From Phycisphaerae bacterium (GTDB lineage Bacteria > Planctomycetota > Phycisphaerae > UBA1845 > Fen-1342), in the NCBI GenBank assembly GCA_022842805.1, contig JALHOX010000155.1, forward strand, positions 1 through 9,752: a stretch of DNA of 9,752 nucleotides. Direction: 5' to 3'. A program made the position numbers and the translations under genes. Below the pieces are notes generated by a model that saw nothing but the letters and a program-made list of their open reading frames with translations, ran no database searches and had not been told where the DNA came from. Positions 6,168 through 9,752 of the stretch are shown here, piece by piece (positions within the stretch are counted from its first letter, which is position 1; every line of letters starts with the position of its first letter).

Positions 6168-7204
6168 GACAGACCCGACTGCCGAGACTCTCTCTGCGAC
6201 GGCCGCTCACCGCGGCCGGCCTAAGCGCCGCGCTGCTGGGGTTTGCGGCGTGCGTCGGTTGCGGGAAGCTGCCGCAGTCTAAAGAGATATTGGTCGATGG
6301 ATCGAGCACGGTGGAGCCGATCCTGCTGGCGGCGGCGGAGCTTTTCCGCTCCGAAGCGCCGGATGTGCAGGTCAACGTTTCGGCCAGCGGCACGGGCGGC
6401 GGCTTCAAAAAATTCACGGATGAGCAGCCCGAGTTGCGGACCGACATCTCGAACGCGAGCCGGCCGATTCGCGACGAAGAGCGGGCGCGGGCGGCGCAGG
6501 TCGGGGTCGAGTTTCTGGAACTGCCGATCGCCTATGACGGCCTCTCCATCGTCGTTCATCCCTCGAACGATTTTTGCGACCAACTGTCGGTGGAAGAACT
6601 GCGGCGAATGTGGTCGCGGCGAGAGCCGCTGACCAATTGGCGCCAGGTGCGAGCGTCGTTCCCCGATCTGCCGCTGCGGCTGTACGGCCCCGGCCACGAC
6701 AGCGGCACGTATGACTACTTCGTCGAGGCGATCGTGCATGACAAGAACGACATGCGCAGCGATTACATCGCCAATGAGAATGACAACGTGCTGGTGCAGG
6801 GCGTCAGCAAAGATCGCGGGGCGCTGGGCTTTTTCGGCTTTGCCTACTTCGAAGCGAATGCGGATCGGCTGAAGCTGCTGGCAATCGACGGCGGCAACGG
6901 CAAGGCGATCAAGCCCAGCCGCACGACGATCGCGAGCGGCGAATACACGCCGCTCTCGCGCCCGATGTTCGTCTATGTGAACAAAGCGGCCGCGCGTCGC
7001 GATGAGGTTCGGCGGTTCATCGAGTTTCTGCTGAACGACCCGCGGCGATTCGTGGAGCATCCGGAGGTGGGCTATGTCGGCCTGCCGGACTCGCTCTACA
7101 GCATGGTGCGGGCCCGCTTTCGCGAAGGGCGCTCGGGCAGCGTCTATGCCAATGGCGGGCATGCGTCGCGGCTTGAAGTTCTCTTCGGCCCGGTGGGGAG
7201 CTGA
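6164..7204 (+). CDS. pstS: Phosphate ABC transporter substrate-binding protein PstS (SphX-like)
   Basis: A 346-aa extracytoplasmic phosphate-binding protein that delivers phosphate to PstCA. The N-terminus is basic, then hydrophobic (about 15-29), and ends in FAACVGCGK with cysteines at 30 and 33. Either could be a lipidated Cys, but neither lipobox is good, so lipoprotein status is likely and unproven. Phosphate-contact motifs of the family are clear: DGSSTVEP (45-52), SGTGGG (75-80), DISNASRP (94-101) and GPGHDSGTYDYF (175-186), followed by DNVLVQGVSKDRGALGFFGFAY. This is the DGSSTV subgroup seen in cyanobacterial SphX-type proteins rather than the E. coli PstS type. The start is GTG at 6164, overlapping the phoR TGA (GTGA), with GGAG at 6155-6158, 5 nt upstream. 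pstC follows 6 nt after the stop. Confidence 0.93.
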   Translation: MRQTRLPRLSLRRPLTAAGLSAALLGFAACVGCGKLPQSKEILVDGSSTVEPILLAAAELFRSEAPDVQVNVSASGTGGGFKKFTDEQPELRTDISNASRPIRDEERARAAQVGVEFLELPIAYDGLSIVVHPSNDFCDQLSVEELRRMWSRREPLTNWRQVRASFPDLPLRLYGPGHDSGTYDYFVEAIVHDKNDMRSDYIANENDNVLVQGVSKDRGALGFFGFAYFEANADRLKLLAIDGGNGKAIKPSRTTIASGEYTPLSRPMFVYVNKAAARRDEVRRFIEFLLNDPRRFVEHPEVGYVGLPDSLYSMVRARFREGRSGSVYANGGHASRLEVLFGPVGS

Positions 7205-7210
7205 GCACCG

Positions 7211-8131
7211 ATGCAGTCACCTCCGAACGAGCTGCTGGGCAAGTCGCGCGTTCGCGTGGGAGAGCTGTTCATTCACGGATTCCTGGCGCTCTGTGCGCTG
7301 GTTTCGGTGCTGACGACGGCGGGCATCATCTGGGTGCTCGTGAGCGAGTCCTGGCACTTCTTTCAGCAGGTCTCGCCGATCGCCTTTCTGACCGGCACGG
7401 TCTGGGAGCCATACACCGGCGCGGGCAGCTTCGGCGTATTGCCGCTGATTTGCGGCACGGTGCTGATCGCGGGCGGGGCGCTGTTGGTGGGCGTGCCGAT
7501 CGGACTGGGCGTGGCGGTTTTCATGAGCGAGTATGCGCCGCCCTGGTTTCGTTCGCTGCTGAAGCCGGTGCTCGAGGTGCTGGCGGGCATTCCGACGGTG
7601 GTTTATGGCTATTTCGCGCTGACATTTGTCACGCCCAATCTGATTCAGACGTGGGTGCCGACGGCTTCGACTTTTAACGGCGCCAGCGCCGCGATCGTGG
7701 TGGGCATCATGATCATTCCCACGATCGCTTCGCTCTGTGACGATGCGTTTCGAGCGGTGCCGCGGACGCTGCGCGAGGCCGCGTATGCACTCTCGGCGAC
7801 CAAGGTCGAGGTGACCTTGCGAATCGTCCTGCCGGCGGCGGCGTCGGGCGTGGCGGCGGCGTGCATCCTGGCGCTGGGACGGGCCGTGGGCGAGACCATG
7901 GCGGTGGCGCTCGCCGCGGGGTCGACGCCGGCGATCACCCTCAATCCGTTCCGCAGCGTGCAGACCATGACGGGTTACATCGTGCAGGTGCAGACGGGCG
8001 ATGCGAGCCATGGCGGGACGCCGGCGTTTCGATCGCTTTACGCGGTCGGGCTGCTGCTGTTTCTGATGACGCTGGGGCTCAACCTGCTCTCGACGATGAT
8101 CGGGCGGCGATTTCGGGAGAAGTACGAATGA
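7211..8131 (+). CDS. pstC: Phosphate ABC transporter permease PstC
   Basis: A 306-aa inner-membrane permease that pairs with PstA to form the phosphate channel. About six hydrophobic segments are visible, the first at residues 20-44. The family stretch AGIPTVVYG is at 125-133. The cytoplasmic EAA loop that docks on PstB starts at E189 (EAAYALSATKVEVTLRIVLP). ALGRAVGETMAV follows, typical of PstC rather than PstA, and the protein ends in a basic tail. The start is ATG at 7211 with GGGGAG at 7195-7200, 10 nt upstream, 6 nt after pstS. The stop overlaps the pstA start as ATGA (8128-8131). Order and overlap mark one pstSCAB unit. Confidence 0.94.
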   Translation: MQSPPNELLGKSRVRVGELFIHGFLALCALVSVLTTAGIIWVLVSESWHFFQQVSPIAFLTGTVWEPYTGAGSFGVLPLICGTVLIAGGALLVGVPIGLGVAVFMSEYAPPWFRSLLKPVLEVLAGIPTVVYGYFALTFVTPNLIQTWVPTASTFNGASAAIVVGIMIIPTIASLCDDAFRAVPRTLREAAYALSATKVEVTLRIVLPAAASGVAAACILALGRAVGETMAVALAAGSTPAITLNPFRSVQTMTGYIVQVQTGDASHGGTPAFRSLYAVGLLLFLMTLGLNLLSTMIGRRFREKYE

Positions 8132-9093
8132 GCGCCGCCCCCGCGCCGCCTCGGGCGGCGGATTTCGACAACTCGCTCACGGCTTTCGACCAGCGCCTGG
8201 CGCAGCGGCGGATGTGGGGCGTCGTCTTCGCGCTCATCTGCGCGGCGCTGACGCTGCTGGCCTTGATGGTGCTGGCGGTGTTGCTGACGCAGATCGCGGA
8301 GCAGGGCTGGCCGCGTCTGTCGACCAAACTGCTGACCCGCTTTCCGTCGCGCCTTTTCCCCGAGGAAGCGGGCATCAAGAGCGCGCTGTGGGGCACGATC
8401 TGGCTGATCGGGCTCACCAGCGTCATCTCGATCACCGTCGGGCTGGGGGCGGCGATCTACCTCGAAGAATTCGCGCCGCGCAATCGGCTGACCGACTTCA
8501 TCCAGCTCAATCTGGCCAACCTCGCCGGCGTGCCGTCGATCGTCTACGGCATTCTGGGCCTGGTGGTTTTCGTACGCACGCTGCACATGAACTACAGCAT
8601 TTTGGCCGGCGCCTGCACGCTTAGCCTGGTGGTGCTGCCGGTGATCATCATCGCCTCGCGCGAGGCGATTTCGGCCGTGCCGAATTCGATTCGTCTGGCG
8701 GCGTTCGCGGTCGGCTCGACGCGCTGGCAGGCGGCGTGGCACCATGTGTTGCCGATGGCGCTGCCGGGCATTCTGACGGGGGTGATCCTGAGCATTTCGC
8801 GTGCCATCGGCGAGACGGCGCCGCTGATCATGGTGGGGGCTCTGAGCTTTGTGCAGTTTGTCCCCGGCCGATCGGTGGCGCCGCCCAGCGTCGACACCTC
8901 GCTGACGTGGCTGGGTCAGGTGGTGAGCGATAAGTACACCGCGCTGCCGCACCAGGTTTACACCTGGGCTCAGGATTCGCGGCCGGCGTTTCAGGAGCTG
9001 GCCGCCTCGACCATCGTGATCCTGCTTATCATCCTGCTATCGCTGAACGCGTTGGCGACCTTCATCCGTGCGCGCTATACCCCGAGGCTCTGA
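8128..9093 (+). CDS. pstA: Phosphate ABC transporter permease PstA
   Basis: A 321-aa inner-membrane permease, partner of PstC. A hydrophilic N-terminus of about 30 residues precedes TM1 (VVFALICAALTLLALMVLAVLL). Family stretches are LAGVPSIVYGILGLVVFV and SISRAIGETAPLIMVGAL; GETAPL is characteristic of PstA. The loop expected to dock on PstB is RLAAFAVGSTRWQAAWHHVLP starting at R189, where the usual Glu of the EAA motif is a Leu (L190). The start is ATG at 8128, overlapping the pstC TGA, with GGGAGA at 8115-8120, 7 nt upstream. An earlier start in the same frame (7861) would run inside pstC with no membrane-protein character, so it is rejected. pstB begins 2 nt after the stop. Confidence 0.94.
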   Translation: MSAAPAPPRAADFDNSLTAFDQRLAQRRMWGVVFALICAALTLLALMVLAVLLTQIAEQGWPRLSTKLLTRFPSRLFPEEAGIKSALWGTIWLIGLTSVISITVGLGAAIYLEEFAPRNRLTDFIQLNLANLAGVPSIVYGILGLVVFVRTLHMNYSILAGACTLSLVVLPVIIIASREAISAVPNSIRLAAFAVGSTRWQAAWHHVLPMALPGILTGVILSISRAIGETAPLIMVGALSFVQFVPGRSVAPPSVDTSLTWLGQVVSDKYTALPHQVYTWAQDSRPAFQELAASTIVILLIILLSLNALATFIRARYTPRL

Positions 9094-9095
9094 TC

Positions 9096-9752
9096 ATGCC
9101 CGAAACCGCAACGCCGCGCCCCGCTCCGCCGATCAGCGCTCCGCGCCCGCCGCTCTCGCCTTCGCCGCCGGTGGAGGCCGTTGCGGAGCCGCCGATTCGC
9201 GTTCGCAATTTCAGCGTTTACTACGGCAAGTTTCACGCGATCAAGAGCGTGTCGCTGGACATTGCGCCCAAGCAGGTGACCGCGATCATCGGCCCTTCGG
9301 GCTGCGGCAAGAGCACGCTGCTGCGCTCCATGAACCGCATGAACGACTTCGTGCCGTCGCTGCGTGTCGAGGGGGCGATCGAGTATCACGGGCTCAACAT
9401 CTACGGCCCGAAGTGCGATCCGGTCGAACTGCGACGACGCGTGGGTATGGTGTTTCAGCGGCCCAATCCATTTCCGAAGTCGATCTTCGACAACGTCGCC
9501 TGGGGCGCGCGAATCAACGGCTATCGCGGGAATCTGAATGAGCTGGTGGAGGTCGCACTGTCGCGCGCCGCGCTCTGGGAAGAAGTGAAGGACAAGCTCA
9601 ATCGCAGCGCTTATGAGCTTTCCGGCGGCCAGCTGCAGCGGCTATGCATCGCCCGCGCCATCGCGATGCGGCCCGAGGTGCTGCTGATGGACGAACCCTG
9701 CTCGGCGCTCGATCCGATCGCGACCGCCAAGATCGAGGATTTGATTGATTAC
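9096..9752 (+). CDS. pstB: Phosphate ABC transporter ATPase PstB, cut by window end
   Basis: The frame is open from ATG 9096 to the window end, giving 219 residues without a stop; about 50-60 C-terminal residues are probably missing. It is the ATP-hydrolysing subunit that drives PstCA. After a proline-rich start (residues 1-33), family sequence begins at IRVRNFSVYYGKFHAIKSV. Walker A is GPSGCGKST (66-74), the Q loop Q121 is in MVFQRPNPFP, the ABC signature LSGGQ is at 175-179 (then LQRLCIARAIA), and Walker B is VLLMDEPCSALDP with D199 and catalytic E200. The H loop lies beyond the window. Wording is very close to E. coli PstB. GAGG (9084-9087) is 8 nt before the ATG. A later start near residue 26 (GTG) would give an E. 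coli-like length but lacks support. Confidence 0.93.
   Translation, partial: MPETATPRPAPPISAPRPPLSPSPPVEAVAEPPIRVRNFSVYYGKFHAIKSVSLDIAPKQVTAIIGPSGCGKSTLLRSMNRMNDFVPSLRVEGAIEYHGLNIYGPKCDPVELRRRVGMVFQRPNPFPKSIFDNVAWGARINGYRGNLNELVEVALSRAALWEEVKDKLNRSAYELSGGQLQRLCIARAIAMRPEVLLMDEPCSALDPIATAKIEDLIDY

Noticed and set aside
7861..8127. Extended PstA start inside pstC
   Set aside because: The added residues are an out-of-frame reading of the conserved pstC C-terminus, while ATG 8128 has a good ribosome site and overlaps the pstC stop.
8038..8952. 304-aa open frame on the - strand opposite pstC/pstA
   Set aside because: Arg/Gln/His-rich shadow of pstA; no motif and no plausible ribosome site considered convincing.

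Overview
The window is GC-rich, densely coded on the + strand, and looks like the chromosome of a GC-rich diderm bacterium: it has a Tat-exported protein, an extracytoplasmic phosphate-binding protein and short intergenic palindromes. Planctomycetota is my best guess, from the general look of the proteins and the intergenic CACCGGC/GCCGGTG palindromes, but nothing here proves it. All genes read left to right, and many start codons overlap the preceding stop.

Layout. Positions 1-111 hold the C-terminal end of an unidentified protein. Positions 112-357 are intergenic, with a strong hairpin (possible terminator) and three copies of a 25-nt palindromic repeat. Positions 358-3212 are a two-gene unit: a Tat-exported FAD amine oxidase and a MATE-family multidrug/toxin exporter joined by a GTGA overlap. 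Positions 3213-3446 are the main regulatory gap. It opens with a large imperfect inverted repeat whose arms each carry four GGGG runs, one on each strand, followed by an AT-richer stretch with a Pho-box-like direct repeat. Positions 3447-9752 are a phosphate-starvation operon, phoB-phoR-pstS-pstC-pstA-pstB; the last gene is cut by the window end.

How the genes work together. PstS captures inorganic phosphate outside the cytoplasmic membrane. PstC and PstA form the membrane channel and PstB supplies ATP hydrolysis. PhoR is the membrane histidine kinase and PhoB the DNA-binding response regulator that together switch on phosphate-acquisition genes when phosphate is scarce. Putting the two regulators directly upstream of the transporter, with phoR and pstS overlapping by 4 nt, suggests co-transcription of sensor and transporter. 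Start codons are ATG, GTG or TTG, chosen by Shine-Dalgarno spacing or overlap with the upstream stop.

I see no clearly novel multi-gene system. The most interesting material is non-coding: the G-run inverted repeat at 3214-3312, the repeat cluster at 207-321, and the possible Pho box at 3331-3359. Secondary protein-level points are the amine oxidase/MATE pairing, a large extracytoplasmic region in PhoR, a proline-rich N-terminus on PstB, and a changed EAA motif in PstA.
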